From positions 1 to 43,209 of the forward strand of contig JAAUSO010000044.1 of NCBI GenBank assembly GCA_012033205.1: a stretch of DNA of 43,209 nucleotides, in the 5' to 3' direction. The notes below the pieces were generated by a model. It saw nothing but the letters and a program-made list of their open reading frames with translations, was not told where the DNA came from and did not search any database. Origin of the DNA: Richelia sp. SL_2_1. Its GTDB lineage: Bacteria; Cyanobacteriota; Cyanobacteriia; Cyanobacteriales; Nostocaceae. A program made the translations under genes and the position numbers. This document shows, one piece after another, positions 18,602 through 29,200 of this stretch; position 1 is the stretch's first letter; each line of letters opens with the position of its first letter.

Positions 18602-18765
18602 ATTCTAAAAAAAGACACTTTTCTCAGTTTAACCTGAAAAATATTGATCAGTCAGAAGATTTTATACGTGTTCTTTGATTACTTAGATAATCGTCTTTTT
18701 AAGAGTTTTCTAGCCTTGACAAACTGTTTAAAAATCAAACCGTATTCCTATATTGAATTAACAAA

Positions 18766-19101
18766 TTATCCCACAGCAAACTCTGTAAATTGTCGCTTAA
18801 AAGGAGAATGAAAAGCCAACACAATATCTTGTTTAGGGACTCCTCGCTGTACTAACTCATTTGCAACAGCATCTTCAGTTCCATCATGCTGTATCCAAAT
18901 TTTATGATCTTTAATATCGAGATGAATTACACATCCATATATTCTGCGTTGATTTGACCAACCTACATGAATTAGTTGATAATGATTTCTTTCTGTATCA
19001 AAAACAATTTGTGGTTCTACATCTTCATTGCTTGATTTTATCGCACCATGTTCTCGTAGAATATCTTGAATTATTTGCCGATATTTATCTAACTTTTCCA
19101 T
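18766..19101 (-). CDS. xisI: XisI-family protein
   Basis: This small acidic protein (111 residues) matches the XisI family: an N-terminal helix MEKLDKYRQIIQDILREH, then ERNHYQLIHVGW, CVIHLDIKDHKIWIQHDGTE and the C-terminal AFHSPFKRQFTEFAVG. XisI was named in Anabaena as a factor controlling excision of the fdxN element together with XisH and XisF. Its start overlaps the end of xisH by 13 bp, so the two are translationally coupled. No xisF recombinase lies in the window. The pair is common in cyanobacteria away from any excision element. Confidence 0.93.
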   Translation of the reverse strand: MEKLDKYRQIIQDILREHGAIKSSNEDVEPQIVFDTERNHYQLIHVGWSNQRRIYGCVIHLDIKDHKIWIQHDGTEDAVANELVQRGVPKQDIVLAFHSPFKRQFTEFAVG

Positions 19102-19505
19102 GTTACAATTACCTGTTTTATCGGATCATATATAATTAATTTTACTTGATAGCGCTCTATCAAAAGTCTTGGCAATTCTAAACTAAAAAACGAGCGATAA
19201 GTATCAAATGGAATTGCTAAATAGAGTATTCTTTCTGGCTGCTCTTCTTCTAAAGCCATCTGATACTTCAAAAATTGCCCTAAAGCCGTACTAAATTCTG
19301 TTGTTGCAGAAGTTCCAACAAAACTTTTGATTTCGACAGCTATCTTTGATTCGTTTTTTTGTGCAGCTATAATTCTATCCGCACCTAAATAAATGTATAA
19401 TTCTAACCCACCGAAACGTAAAAAAAGTGGGTCATGTGTAATCCTCCATCCCTCTTTTTCTAAAGCAGATTTTACAACTTCATGAAAAATATCCTTTGCA
19501 GGCAT
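19089..19505 (-). CDS. xisH: XisH-family protein with PD-(D/E)XK nuclease-like core
   Basis: This 138-residue protein has the XisH signature MPAKDIFHEVVKSALEKEGW and the nuclease-like pattern D43 (GADRIIAAQ) followed by E58-I-K60 (VEIKSFVG), then TEFSTALGQFLKYQMAL. The full metal-binding motif is kept, so a nuclease activity is possible. It is the first gene of the xisH-xisI pair. Confidence 0.93.
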   Translation of the reverse strand: MPAKDIFHEVVKSALEKEGWRITHDPLFLRFGGLELYIYLGADRIIAAQKNESKIAVEIKSFVGTSATTEFSTALGQFLKYQMALEEEQPERILYLAIPFDTYRSFFSLELPRLLIERYQVKLIIYDPIKQVIVTWKS

Positions 19506-20006
19506 AATTATACTATTAATTAGCAGACAATATGATTATAAATAAATTTCAATCATAAACTACACAATCTTAAATTCCCTTGATTTTCCATACTTCCATC
19601 ATCAACCCATCCTTCCACAAAATAATCGATAATATGCTATTGATTGTCCACTGTCAACAGTTCCTGTTTGCGGTAATATTTAAAGGAATATTTAAGAAGA
19701 TACTTGATAAAATCTGCTCTTTAGTGCATTATGTGCTAATTAGATATTTACCTAATTTACGAACAAACCTAAATCACACTTTATGACATCCTTTAGATAA
19801 TCAAGCCGGAAACATCTAACCAACTTTAATCTCACAACGATGCTCGAATAAATCAGATAGATATACAATTGTCAGTGGTGCATATGTTTAATTTACACAG
19901 TTAAGAGTAGAGAAACGGGATTAAGCAAAAATTAAATGCAAATTATTTGTTTATTTTGATTTTTATAGAACTCGTTTCTCTTTGTTATTTTCTTGAAAGC
20001 GCCACG
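19506..20006. other. Intergenic region before the adenylate cyclase gene
   Basis: This 500-bp AT-rich stretch has one short gttgacag/tccactgtcaacag-type repeat near 19648-19664. A 68-codon reading frame at 19580-19786 has no recognisable sequence and crosses repeat DNA, so it is not called. I see no convincing promoter or structured RNA. Confidence 0.5.
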
Positions 20007-22358
20007 ATGAAATACCATGTACTAGAGAAAATTTTTAATAAACACAATGCTGCACCACGCAAATTTGAAAGCTTGGAGCTAGATAGTAATTTTTTGATTT
20101 TACATTTATCTAAGCAGGTGCAAAGTTTTGCTTATCATCCTCAAGAGGTAATTTTACAACAAGATGTCCGTCTTGGATTTCCGGAATTTGTTGGGCTTGA
20201 AGATGTGATGACATCTATCCTTAAAGGAGAGCAGGAATTATTTGAATTAGAAGGTATTCAGCGAGTTAGTCAAGAAAAAGGTGATTTTTATATAGACATA
20301 TATATTGTCGGCGAACCGATTGAGAATAGATTAATTATTTTAATTGAAGATGTAAGTAATCGGATGCATCTGGAGCAAAAGTTAAATCAAAGAGTCAATG
20401 AAACTAACTTGCTCTCCAGTACTTTAGTTGCTTATAAAAATTACATGGATAAGGTTATCGCGTCAATGGCAGATGCATTGATTGTAACTAGTAAATCCGG
20501 AAAAATAAATAGGGTAAATCAAGCAACTGTAGAGTTATTAGGCTATAGAGAAGAAGAATTAATCGGTAAACAGATTTCTTTACTAATAGATGATAATCAA
20601 TTATTACAAAAAGCGATTCAACAGCGTTCTTTATACAAAAAATATTTTCAAAATGTAGAAGTAGTTTGTCGAACTAAATCAAAAGAAAGAAAATTAATTG
20701 CTTTTTCTTGTTCGGTAATTAGCAAGAAAATTAATGGTGTAGAAGATATCGTTTATATTGGTCGAGATATTACTGCTAAAAAGCGTCGTCAGCAGCGTAA
20801 AAGCGCTCAGTATGAAATCACCAAAATTTTATCAGAATCAATTGGTGTAAAAGAAGCAATCCCGCAAATTTTGCAGACAATTTGTGAAAGTTTGGGATGG
20901 GATTTGGGGGAATTATGGACTCCCAGCCAATATTTAAGTGCCAACCATAAATCTTCGAGCAATTCTGTTTTAAGATGCGTAGAAATGTGGTCATCTCGAA
21001 GAGTTGATGTGCGCGAATTTGAAGCCGTTACTTGGCTCACAACTTTGACAAGTGGAATTGGTTTAGCAGGTAAAATTTGGGAAACTCTTTCTCCTTTATG
21101 GTGTGAAGATATAGCCAATAATGATATTTGTCCGCGATTAAATCAGGTCGAAAAAACACAATTACACGCAGCTTTTGGTTTTCCCATTTTGCGTGAAAAT
21201 CAAATTTTAGGAGTAATGATTTTTTTGAGCAGAGAGGTATGCTTTAAAGATGAAGATTTGCTGCAAATGATGGTTTCTATTGGTAGTCAAATCGCGCAGT
21301 TTCTACAACGGAAAGAAGCAGAATCAGCACTTTTAGAAAGTGAAGAAAGATATCGCGATTTATTTGAAAATGCTAATGACTTAATTCAATCGGTTAATCC
21401 TTATGGACGTTTTTTATATGTTAATCGTGCTTGGACAGAAACTTTAGGATATAGTAAAGCTGATGTGACAAAAATTAACGTATTTGATATTATCCATCCC
21501 GATTTTAAACAGCGCTGTCGAGACGTTTTTTATCGCATCATCTCAATCGGTAATTTTGAACATCTTCAAGCTGCATTTTTGACAAAAAATGGTCAAACCA
21601 TCTTTTTAGAAGGAAATGTTAACTGTAAAATTGTTGAAGGGAAACCAATCGCTATTCGTGCTATATTTCGCAACGTTACTGCTAGAATTTCAGCGGAAAA
21701 AGCATTACAACATCAACAACAACAAACTGAACGCTTATTACTTAATATTTTACCAGTTAGCATCGCCAATCGTTTGAAACAAGGAGCCGGTATCATCGCC
21801 GATAATTTTGATGACGTGACAGTTTTATTTGCAGATATTGTCGGTTTTACTCAAATTGCGGCTTCGGTGAGTGCTACAACTTTAGTAAGTTTATTAAATC
21901 AAATTTTTTCCGTATTTGACCGTCTTTCACTCAAATATGGCTTAGAGAAAATCAAAACCATCGGTGATGCTTATATGGTTGTTGGCGGTTTACCTACAAG
22001 AATGGATAACCATCCCCAAGCTGTTGCTTCAATGGCATTAGAAATGCAAGATGCTATGATTGTTTTTAATCAAAGAAATAATTTAAACTTTAGTATTCGC
22101 ATTGGAATTCATACTGGTTCCGTCGTCGCGGGAGTAATTGGACTGCAAAAATTTACTTATGATTTATGGGGAAATACGGTAAATATTGCCAACAGAATGG
22201 AATCTCATGGTTTAGCTGGAAAAATACAAGTGACAGAAGATACTCAGAAACGATTGTGTAAAGATTTTATTTTAGAAAAACGCGGTGAAATTTCTGTGAA
22301 AGGAAAAGGTAAAATGACTACTTATTTCTTGATTGGGAGAAAAGGAAGTAGGAAGTAG
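20007..22358 (+). CDS. PAS-GAF-PAS class III adenylate cyclase
   Basis: This soluble sensor cyclase makes cAMP from ATP. With the ATG at 20007 it has 783 residues; an upstream TTG at 19947 would add a hydrophobic stretch and is less likely. The order is an N-terminal region (1-140), PAS (about 145-262), GAF (about 265-440, with WDLGELW and GFPIL), PAS with PAC (about 444-565), a short coiled coil and the cyclase domain (about 583-770). Metal-binding aspartates are D610 (FADIVGFT) and D654 (KTIGDAYM). Lysine 650 and the Asp in TYDLWGNTVNIANRM form the pair expected for ATP rather than GTP. It closes with a KGKG motif and the stop in a ggaagta repeat. Confidence 0.92.
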   Translation: MKYHVLEKIFNKHNAAPRKFESLELDSNFLILHLSKQVQSFAYHPQEVILQQDVRLGFPEFVGLEDVMTSILKGEQELFELEGIQRVSQEKGDFYIDIYIVGEPIENRLIILIEDVSNRMHLEQKLNQRVNETNLLSSTLVAYKNYMDKVIASMADALIVTSKSGKINRVNQATVELLGYREEELIGKQISLLIDDNQLLQKAIQQRSLYKKYFQNVEVVCRTKSKERKLIAFSCSVISKKINGVEDIVYIGRDITAKKRRQQRKSAQYEITKILSESIGVKEAIPQILQTICESLGWDLGELWTPSQYLSANHKSSSNSVLRCVEMWSSRRVDVREFEAVTWLTTLTSGIGLAGKIWETLSPLWCEDIANNDICPRLNQVEKTQLHAAFGFPILRENQILGVMIFLSREVCFKDEDLLQMMVSIGSQIAQFLQRKEAESALLESEERYRDLFENANDLIQSVNPYGRFLYVNRAWTETLGYSKADVTKINVFDIIHPDFKQRCRDVFYRIISIGNFEHLQAAFLTKNGQTIFLEGNVNCKIVEGKPIAIRAIFRNVTARISAEKALQHQQQQTERLLLNILPVSIANRLKQGAGIIADNFDDVTVLFADIVGFTQIAASVSATTLVSLLNQIFSVFDRLSLKYGLEKIKTIGDAYMVVGGLPTRMDNHPQAVASMALEMQDAMIVFNQRNNLNFSIRIGIHTGSVVAGVIGLQKFTYDLWGNTVNIANRMESHGLAGKIQVTEDTQKRLCKDFILEKRGEISVKGKGKMTTYFLIGRKGSRK

Positions 22359-22463
22359 GGAATCACCTCAAATCAAATATGATAAAAAACCAAATATCCC
22401 TGTTGCCCCCTATTCCCTATCTAAACAAATAATCTAACAACTCAAACCGAATCCGGAGCAATT

Positions 22464-23123
22464 ATGACTACACAAACAGCATCAATACCAGAAAATTATC
22501 AAGGTCAATTTGGCGAATTTACAATTACCAAGGATGACCGAATCGGGGTAATTATTTATCGTACAGGTTTAATGATAGCTGCACTGTGCTTTGCTATTGG
22601 TACGGCTTTAGTATTGCTTAATGATAATTCCAATTTACAAGTACTTACACCATTATATATTGCTTTCAGTCTTGCCCTCGGCGTTAGCTTATTAACCATT
22701 CATATTTATATGGTAGAGTTGCACAGACTCTTACAAGTATTTTTGGCAATTGGTAGTATTTCTGCAATTATTTTTGCTTTCTCAAACAGCCAAACTTTAG
22801 CAGAAACAGTTTACAATTATCCTTTAACTATATTAGGAATTGGTTTTAGTTTTGCAGCTTTAACGGGTATTTATTTCAAAGAAGCTTTTTGTTTCAACCG
22901 TTTAGAAACCAAATTACTTACTCCTATAGTTCCGCTACTGCTTTTAGGACACATGACCAAAATTCTTCCTGTAGAAGTAGAAAAAGCTTTATTAGCAGTT
23001 TGGGCTGTATTTTTTCTAATATTTGCAATTCGCAAAGTTGTACAAGCAATTCCCCCAGATATTGGAGATAAATCTGTATTTGAATACTTGAAAAGTCAAA
23101 AATTAAAAAAGGTTAAAGGTTAA
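22464..23123 (+). CDS. DUF2301-family integral membrane protein
   Basis: This 219-residue protein has six or seven hydrophobic segments (about 36-55, 62-82, 88-104, 110-128, 132-150, 158-178, 180-196) and a soluble N-terminus (QGQFGEFTITKDDRIGVIIYR). I recognise the pattern as the DUF2301 membrane family widespread in cyanobacteria; the function is unknown. The terminal residues KKVKG and the TAA stop are encoded by the ggttaaa repeat that follows. It lies about 105 bp after the cyclase on the same strand. Confidence 0.8.
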   Translation: MTTQTASIPENYQGQFGEFTITKDDRIGVIIYRTGLMIAALCFAIGTALVLLNDNSNLQVLTPLYIAFSLALGVSLLTIHIYMVELHRLLQVFLAIGSISAIIFAFSNSQTLAETVYNYPLTILGIGFSFAALTGIYFKEAFCFNRLETKLLTPIVPLLLLGHMTKILPVEVEKALLAVWAVFFLIFAIRKVVQAIPPDIGDKSVFEYLKSQKLKKVKG

Positions 23124-23190
23124 AGGTTAAAGGTTAAAGGTAATAGATTGTTAATAAATAACTGTCAACTGTCCACTGTCCACTGTCAAT
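23108..23190. repeat. ggttaaa and actgtcc heptamers upstream of dprA
   Basis: Four and a half ggttaaa units (23110-23141) begin inside the DUF2301 gene, and ctgtcaa/ctgtcca units follow at 23161-23190. Confidence 0.93.
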
Positions 23191-23240
23191 TAATCTCCTC
23201 TTTTTGGGAATACTAAACCAGTAGGGATGAGGATATAAGG

Positions 23241-24359
23241 GTGAGAGAAGAACGTGGATATTGGTTGGCTTGGTCGCAAGTTTCGGGAATTGGACCAGTG
23301 CTGTTGCAAAGATTATATCAACATTTTGGTTCGCCGAAAACTGCTTGGGAAGCAAATTCTTCTACATTAGGAGAAGTTGAAGGTTTTGGTTATCAAACTT
23401 TACAAAAGGTAATCCAACAACGTTCCCAAATAAATCCAGAACAGTTTCTCAAGCAACACGAACAAGATAATCCTAATTTCTGGACACCCGCAGATGCAGA
23501 ATATCCCCGCTTGTTGCGAGAAACTCCTAGCCCTCCACCCGTGCTGTATTATAGCGGTAAGATAGAATTACAAGAAAATTTAGCACAAAAACCCCTTGTC
23601 GCCATAGTAGGAACTCGTCAACCTACAGAATACGGTATCCGCTGGACACGCCGCATTAGTACCGCTTTAGTAGAAAATGGTTTTACGGTGGTTTCTGGTT
23701 TAGCAGAAGGAATTGATACCGCTTCTCATTATGCAGCAATTAAAGCTGGAGGGCGTACTATCGCAGCTTTAGGAACTGGTGTAGATATGGTATATCCCGC
23801 AAAAAATCGGGAACTATACAAACAAATTTTAAATCAAGGTTTTGTTCTCAGTGAATATCCCGCAAAAACTGCACCTCATCGGACTCATTTTCCCCGACGT
23901 AACCGGATTATTGCGGGTTTATCTCGTGCTGTATTAGTTATGGAAGCACCTCAAAAATCGGGTGCTTTGATTACTGCTGACTACGCAAATGAATTTGGTA
24001 GAGATGTTTACGCATTACCGGGAAGACTCGATGATTTTTCCTCCCAAGGATGCTTAAAATTGATTTCTCAAGGTGCTAATCCAATTCTCAAGGAATTAGA
24101 TGAATTACTCAAAATGCTGGGTGCGATTCCTCAAGTTGCGAATACAAGGAATTTAGCATCGGATGTAGAGAAACCATTACCAGATTTAACACCAGAATTA
24201 CATCGAGTAATGCAAACAATTTCCTCGGAATCTTTACCTTTTGATTTGATTATTCAACAAACCCAAATGCCAGCTTCAGCAGTTTCTAGCGCTTTATTAC
24301 AATTGGAATTAATGGGGTTAATTTCCCAACTTCCAGGAATGCGATATCAAAGGAATTGA
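23241..24359 (+). CDS. dprA: DNA-processing protein DprA/Smf
   Basis: DprA binds incoming single-stranded DNA and loads RecA during natural transformation. The 372-residue product has an N-terminal helix-hairpin/SAM-like region (1-60), a Rossmann core starting VAIVGTRQPTEYG (120-132) with VVSGLAEGIDTASH, ALGTGVDMVYPAKN, FPRRNRIIAGLS and ALITADYANEFGRDVYALPG, and a C-terminal winged helix (about 305-372). The GTG start at 23241 has GAGGAT/AAGG just upstream. It supports competence in this organism but no other com genes are in the window. Confidence 0.95.
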   Translation: MREERGYWLAWSQVSGIGPVLLQRLYQHFGSPKTAWEANSSTLGEVEGFGYQTLQKVIQQRSQINPEQFLKQHEQDNPNFWTPADAEYPRLLRETPSPPPVLYYSGKIELQENLAQKPLVAIVGTRQPTEYGIRWTRRISTALVENGFTVVSGLAEGIDTASHYAAIKAGGRTIAALGTGVDMVYPAKNRELYKQILNQGFVLSEYPAKTAPHRTHFPRRNRIIAGLSRAVLVMEAPQKSGALITADYANEFGRDVYALPGRLDDFSSQGCLKLISQGANPILKELDELLKMLGAIPQVANTRNLASDVEKPLPDLTPELHRVMQTISSESLPFDLIIQQTQMPASAVSSALLQLELMGLISQLPGMRYQRN

Positions 24360-24450
24360 CACGGAGGATGCAATGGGAGCAAACTATCGAATTTTTATGG
24401 CTAGCTTTGTTGCCTTAGAATAGACGTAAAATATCAAAATTGTTTAGGCG

Positions 24451-24729
24451 ATGAATTCTATAGATAACTTCTCAATGGATGATAACTTGTCAAAAGATGT
24501 GATATCTGTGACAGAGTTACACCGTCAACTTAATGACTTACTCAAGCAACTATCGCCGGAAAAGTTACAGGTGCTTGCTGATTTTGCAGGTTACTTGGCA
24601 AATGTTGAGAGCGAAGCTGCTACTCAAGAACTTTTGGCAATTCCTGGATTGTTAGAGCGAGTTAAACAAAATCAAATAACCCCTAAAACCGATTACGCAA
24701 GCTGGAGAAATCTTCGCTCCGATGTATGA
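24451..24729 (+). CDS. Putative antitoxin of a RelE/ParE-type module
   Basis: This is a small acidic protein of 92 residues with a helical middle (VTELHRQLNDLLKQL, EKLQVLADFAGYLAN). It overlaps the toxin gene by 8 bp, as is usual for type II modules. I cannot name the antitoxin family; the helix after residue 15 could be the dimerisation part and the C-terminus (residues 60-92) the toxin-binding part. A later ATG gives MDDNLSKD as an alternative start. Confidence 0.75.
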   Translation: MNSIDNFSMDDNLSKDVISVTELHRQLNDLLKQLSPEKLQVLADFAGYLANVESEAATQELLAIPGLLERVKQNQITPKTDYASWRNLRSDV

Positions 24730-24985
24730 AGTTCTGCTACATCCCGATGTTCAAAAAGTTTATCTCAATGCTGATAAAGCTTTAGCTAAGAAAATAGCCC
24801 GATGTTTGGAGCAGTTAGAACAAACTCCTCAATCGCACCCAAATATTAAAGTTCTCAAAGGAGATTATGTAGGTTACTATCGCTACCGAATCGGCGATTA
24901 TAGGGTCATCTATACAATAGACGATGAATTGGTACAAGTATACATTGTAGCAATCGCTCACCGTAGCGAAGCATATGAATCATGA
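24722..24985 (+). CDS. RelE/ParE-family toxin
   Basis: This 87-residue basic protein has the family fold pattern: MYEVLLHPDVQKVYLNAD, a helical pair with KKIARCLEQLE, then the strand block IKVLKGDYVGYYRYRIGDYR, VIYTIDDELVQVYIVAIAHR and a final SEAYE. The GYYRYRIGDYRVIY block and C-terminal HR are typical of mRNA-interferase RelE-like toxins. The pair ends 17 bp before the convergent gloB. Confidence 0.88.
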   Translation: MYEVLLHPDVQKVYLNADKALAKKIARCLEQLEQTPQSHPNIKVLKGDYVGYYRYRIGDYRVIYTIDDELVQVYIVAIAHRSEAYES

Positions 24986-25002
24986 AGGTGCATTTGTTAA
25001 CT

Positions 25003-25776
25003 TCAAAAATTATCTTTCATTCCCCGTAATCGCGCAAAGGTTTGCACCGAATCGTTACTTTTTGCAGCCATTTGTAATGCTGGTTCTTCCCATCTTAAAA
25101 AGGGATTGGTGTGTTTTTCTAATCCTAATAATGAGGGAATGGTAGCTTCATTGCGACTACGGTGTGCTTTTACTTGCTCAAATCGCTGCTGAAGTTCCGG
25201 GTTTTCACTATCAACAGTTAAGGCAAATTTTAAATTATTCAAAGTATACTCGTGAGCGCACCAAATTCGTGTATTATCAGGCAAATCCCGGATTCTAGTC
25301 AGTGAATTTACCATCTGCTGTGGTGTGCCTTCAAACAATCGACCACAACCGCCAGCAAATAAAGTATCACCACAGAATAACTCTCCCGTCTCTCCTGATT
25401 TCTCTGGAGGAAAATAATAAGCTATATGAGCGCGGGTATGCCCCGGAACAAACAAAACCTCTGCCGTGCGATTCGAGAAAGAAAGGCGATCGCCATCTTC
25501 TAAAAAGACTTGTTGTCCAGGAATTCTACCTTTATCAGCACTTCCACCATAGGCTGTGAGTTGTGGAAACTTCTCAATTAATTGTTGATTACCACCTACA
25601 TGGTCGTAATGATGGTGAGTATTAAATATTGCCACTAATTCGGCTTGAAGTTCGTGAAGTTTGGTTAAAACAGGTTTTGCTTCCGCTGGATCAACTACAG
25701 CAGCAACATTTTGTTTATGATCGTATAACAAGAATATATAATTATCTGAAAGTGCCTTGATGCGAAATACTTGCAT
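25003..25776 (-). CDS. gloB: Hydroxyacylglutathione hydrolase (glyoxalase II)
   Basis: This metallo-beta-lactamase-fold hydrolase splits S-lactoylglutathione into lactate and glutathione, the second step of methylglyoxal detoxification. The product has 257 residues from the ATG at 25776 ([15 protein letters not shown]), the usual family length; an upstream ATG at 25800 adds eight residues without support. It has the dinuclear metal motif [10 protein letters not shown] (53-62), [33 protein letters not shown] and the C-terminal NPFLRW typical of GloB. Confidence 0.95.
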   Translation of the reverse strand: MQVFRIKALSDNYIFLLYDHKQNVAAVVDPAEAKPVLTKLHELQAELVAIFNTHHHYDHVGGNQQLIEKFPQLTAYGGSADKGRIPGQQVFLEDGDRLSFSNRTAEVLFVPGHTRAHIAYYFPPEKSGETGELFCGDTLFAGGCGRLFEGTPQQMVNSLTRIRDLPDNTRIWCAHEYTLNNLKFALTVDSENPELQQRFEQVKAHRSRNEATIPSLLGLEKHTNPFLRWEEPALQMAAKSNDSVQTFARLRGMKDNF

Positions 25777-26214
25777 AAGTATAGCCTCTAATTTATTCAC
25801 CCCAGCATCAGTTTAGCGAATTATATTATGTCCGTTAGCATTGGAATTATAGCAAATTTCAGTTGAGTCCAATACACTAAAACCTCACCCCCTTCCCCTC
25901 TCCTTAATAAGGGGAGCAGTACGGCGGGATGAGGTAAAATTTCTATTACACCCAAGTGAAAACTGCTATATATACAGCATATTTCATCTTTATGAAGTAG
26001 ATTCGGACGGGCAGGGATGCCATCCCAGAAGAGCTTTATAAGCAGAGGGAGGCAGAGTTTTTAACCATATATTAATCTGAGTTCGATGTGCAAATCCTTA
26101 ATTACTGAATCAGAGACTATGGGGTATATGTCGGGTTTTGATGATAACTTCCTGGTGTTACGGATATTTCTCGTAAAAACCCTATTCCCCATTCCCTATT
26201 CCCTATTCCCTATA
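25777..26214. other. Intergenic region with imperfect palindrome and heptamers
   Basis: An imperfect inverted repeat (aacctcaccc at 25881-25890 with gggatgaggt at 25926-25935, around a C-rich/G-rich centre ccttcccctctcc and aaggggag) can fold into a hairpin; similar elements recur in cyanobacterial genomes. Ccctatt heptamers fill 26179-26213 and end two bases before the stop codon of the next minus-strand gene. Nothing else is evident. Confidence 0.7.
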
Positions 26215-29200
26215 TTAAACAAAATTCGCAGAACCAAATAATGGTAAAAACGCATTACTAATCAAAGAACTTTCACCTTCAGTTGTGACTAAAACGTCTA
26301 ACAAATTACCAGAGACATCATCAAATGACGGTAGAATACCAATAATTTGTTTATCAGAAACTGAAGTCAAAGTAACCAATTCATCCCCAATTTTAACGCT
26401 GGTATTACTCAAATCTCCACCAAAGTTTTCGCCACCAATAATAAATAAATTACCACCTGTAGCAGGCGCTCTCCAAGGGAAAATATCATAAGCAGTAGCA
26501 CCACTGACAGTAATATCATTGGGAGTTGAAACATCTATTTTACTGCCACTTAAGTTAATCCCTACTATAGCTCCTCCGGGACCTGTTAATATATCTAAGG
26601 CTTTGGATTGGGGATCTAAAACTTCTTGGTTGACAACTTGGGTACCATCGCTCGATAAAGTGACATTGAATGATTCCCCATTCCACTTTTGAGTAATTAA
26701 ATTACCTCGCATTTGTCCACCGAAGGTATTTGCGCGATATTCATCAATACCGTTAGTAGATGCGGGAAAAGTTGTTAATGGTGCAGTGTAAACCCCTGGA
26801 ATACTCGGTTCTTTGTCGCTGTAGTAAACGTTCTGACGAGGATCTTCTTGTCCGCGATTTCGATTTGGATGACCGTAATACCGATTTTCTACAATTAGAT
26901 TTAATTCATCTGGTGCATTTTTAACGGGAATTTGGGTTGTAGCGGAAGTCGAGACATCCCCAAATCCACCATTCGGACCATTATCTGTAGCATACATTAA
27001 TCCTTGAGTACTCCAAACTAAATCAAAAGAATTACGTAGACCACTAGCATATACAGATACATCAACTCCAGGAACTACCTTGGCAACATCTCCAAATACC
27101 TGACTGATTGCGGGGTCGAATGTTAATCCTTGTGGAGGCTGAAAATCAGCAGGTAATTGATATTTAATTTCACCGTTGAAATCAGGTTTGCTAATTTCTG
27201 CTTTTAAAATCGCAGCAGCAAATGGTGATTCAGGAATTCCACCAATTTTAGCTGCCGGTATACCTGCATTTGTATTACCACCAACCGCAATATATAGATT
27301 ACCTTCGTTGTCAAAGGTCATACTATTAACACCGTGGTCGTGATTGGAAACTGGTAATCCAGTGATTAATGGCTGAATGGTAGAAAATAGTGGTCCTTCT
27401 AATATTGATACCTGTCCGCTGTAGGGAGATAATTCAGTGACTGGAAAATCTGAACCTCCATTTCCATAGAGCTTGTTATGGGATACATAAATAGTAGGAG
27501 AATCAGAGGTATCGTATGGGTTAAATGCGATACCTAATATATTATTATTCGATACTCCTTTTAAGGTGTTTATAGTTTGAGTATTGATGACGTTGTAATT
27601 TTGATCAAAAGTATATACTTTAATTTCACCCGAATATGAACCAACATACAATCTATGGTCTGGTCCCCAAGCTGCTGCTGTTGGTTGGGACATCGTTGCA
27701 ACTGTTTTTTTGTTAAAGTCAATAGAAACGATATCGTCATCACCAACAAAAACTGGAATGTTAGGCAAGTTGAGGCTATTGTAGTCATTATCAAGACTAC
27801 TGATAGTATGTAGAATATTTACAGTTTGATTTCCCTGTGTAAGATTATCATCTACAGCCTTAACAGTTATGGTTTGAGGTATATTCCAATTATTTGCAGT
27901 AAAAGTAATGCTATTAATACTTGTGGTGATTCGGTCATTCAAACTTAAGTTTATAGTGACATCAGCAGTTGGTTGACTATTTAAAATTACGGAATAACTA
28001 TCTCCTGAAGTGTCACCCTCAACTACAGAAGTATTACCATCTGTTTGCTTGAAAATAACTTGAGGTCCGGTGAGAGAAATAATTTCAAGTGCAGAAATTT
28101 TAGCGTTATCCACACTAGCATTAAAGTCTAGATTCAAAAAACCATCAGTAACATTTACATTATTAATCGAGTAGACATAAGCTGAATCTTTTCCAGGGAA
28201 AAAAGCATTTTTAGATTTAGCAAAAATATCTAAATCATCAAGGAATTTTTCTCCTTCTACAGATACATCAAATAAACGTTGATTAAAATCATTGAAATAA
28301 ATTTCTGCAAAATGTAGATTAACTTTGTAGTTACCATCGATTACAGGAATGTCATATCCCAGATTTTCAGCCCAACGTTCTGTCTGATAAAGTTTATCTT
28401 CCTCTGTTTTAAAAATATCTGCATTGGTAGAATATGTAAGACCTCCATCAAAATACTGGTCAGCTTTCCACAAATTACCGTTTGTATCTGTATAAGCAGT
28501 TCCCCCAGCGTTAATACGAATAATATTTGATGTAGGATTTGGTTCTGGATTTGGGTCGGGATCTGGATTTGGGACTGAACCGCCAATAATTTCAATCGCT
28601 GCTAACTTTGCATTATCAGAATTAGTCAGAAAATCTAAATTTAAGGTTCCATCGCTGACGGTTACATTAAAAGATTTATCTAAGGCAATATTTTTACCAC
28701 CTGCTTGTGTAAAAATGTCAAGGTCATCAAGAACCAATTGACCTTCGGCAGATAAATCAAAACTTCTTTTAGCTGGACTATCCCAATACAGTTCTACAAA
28801 CTTCAGAGTTACTTTATAATCACCATTTGTGACTGGGACAGCATAAGATAAATTTTTTGTCCAGCGTTCGGTTTGATATAATTTATCGTCTTCGGTTTTG
28901 GATATACTCGCTTTACTCGAATATTTGCTACCTCCAGTAAAATACTGGTCAGCACTCCACAAATTACCGTTTACATCTGTATAAGCGTTTCCACCAGCGT
29001 TAATGCGAATAATGTTTGGTGTGGGGTCAGGATCTGGATTTGGGTCGGGGTCTGGATTTGGGTCAGGATCTGGAGTTGAAGCAGATTGAATTTGTATTAT
29101 TTGCACATCAGAAAGTAAACCTGTATTCCCTTCTGAATCTTTAGCAACTGCGACAATATGATTTATTCCTCCCTCACTTTTAGATTTTTTGAGGGTAATT

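Noticed and set aside
19580-19786. 68-codon frame between xisH and the adenylate cyclase
   Set aside because: It crosses a heptamer repeat, has no ribosome binding site and no recognisable sequence.
19947-20006. TTG-initiated N-terminal extension of the adenylate cyclase with a hydrophobic segment
   Set aside because: There is no Shine-Dalgarno sequence and the ATG at 20007 starts a normal soluble N-terminus.
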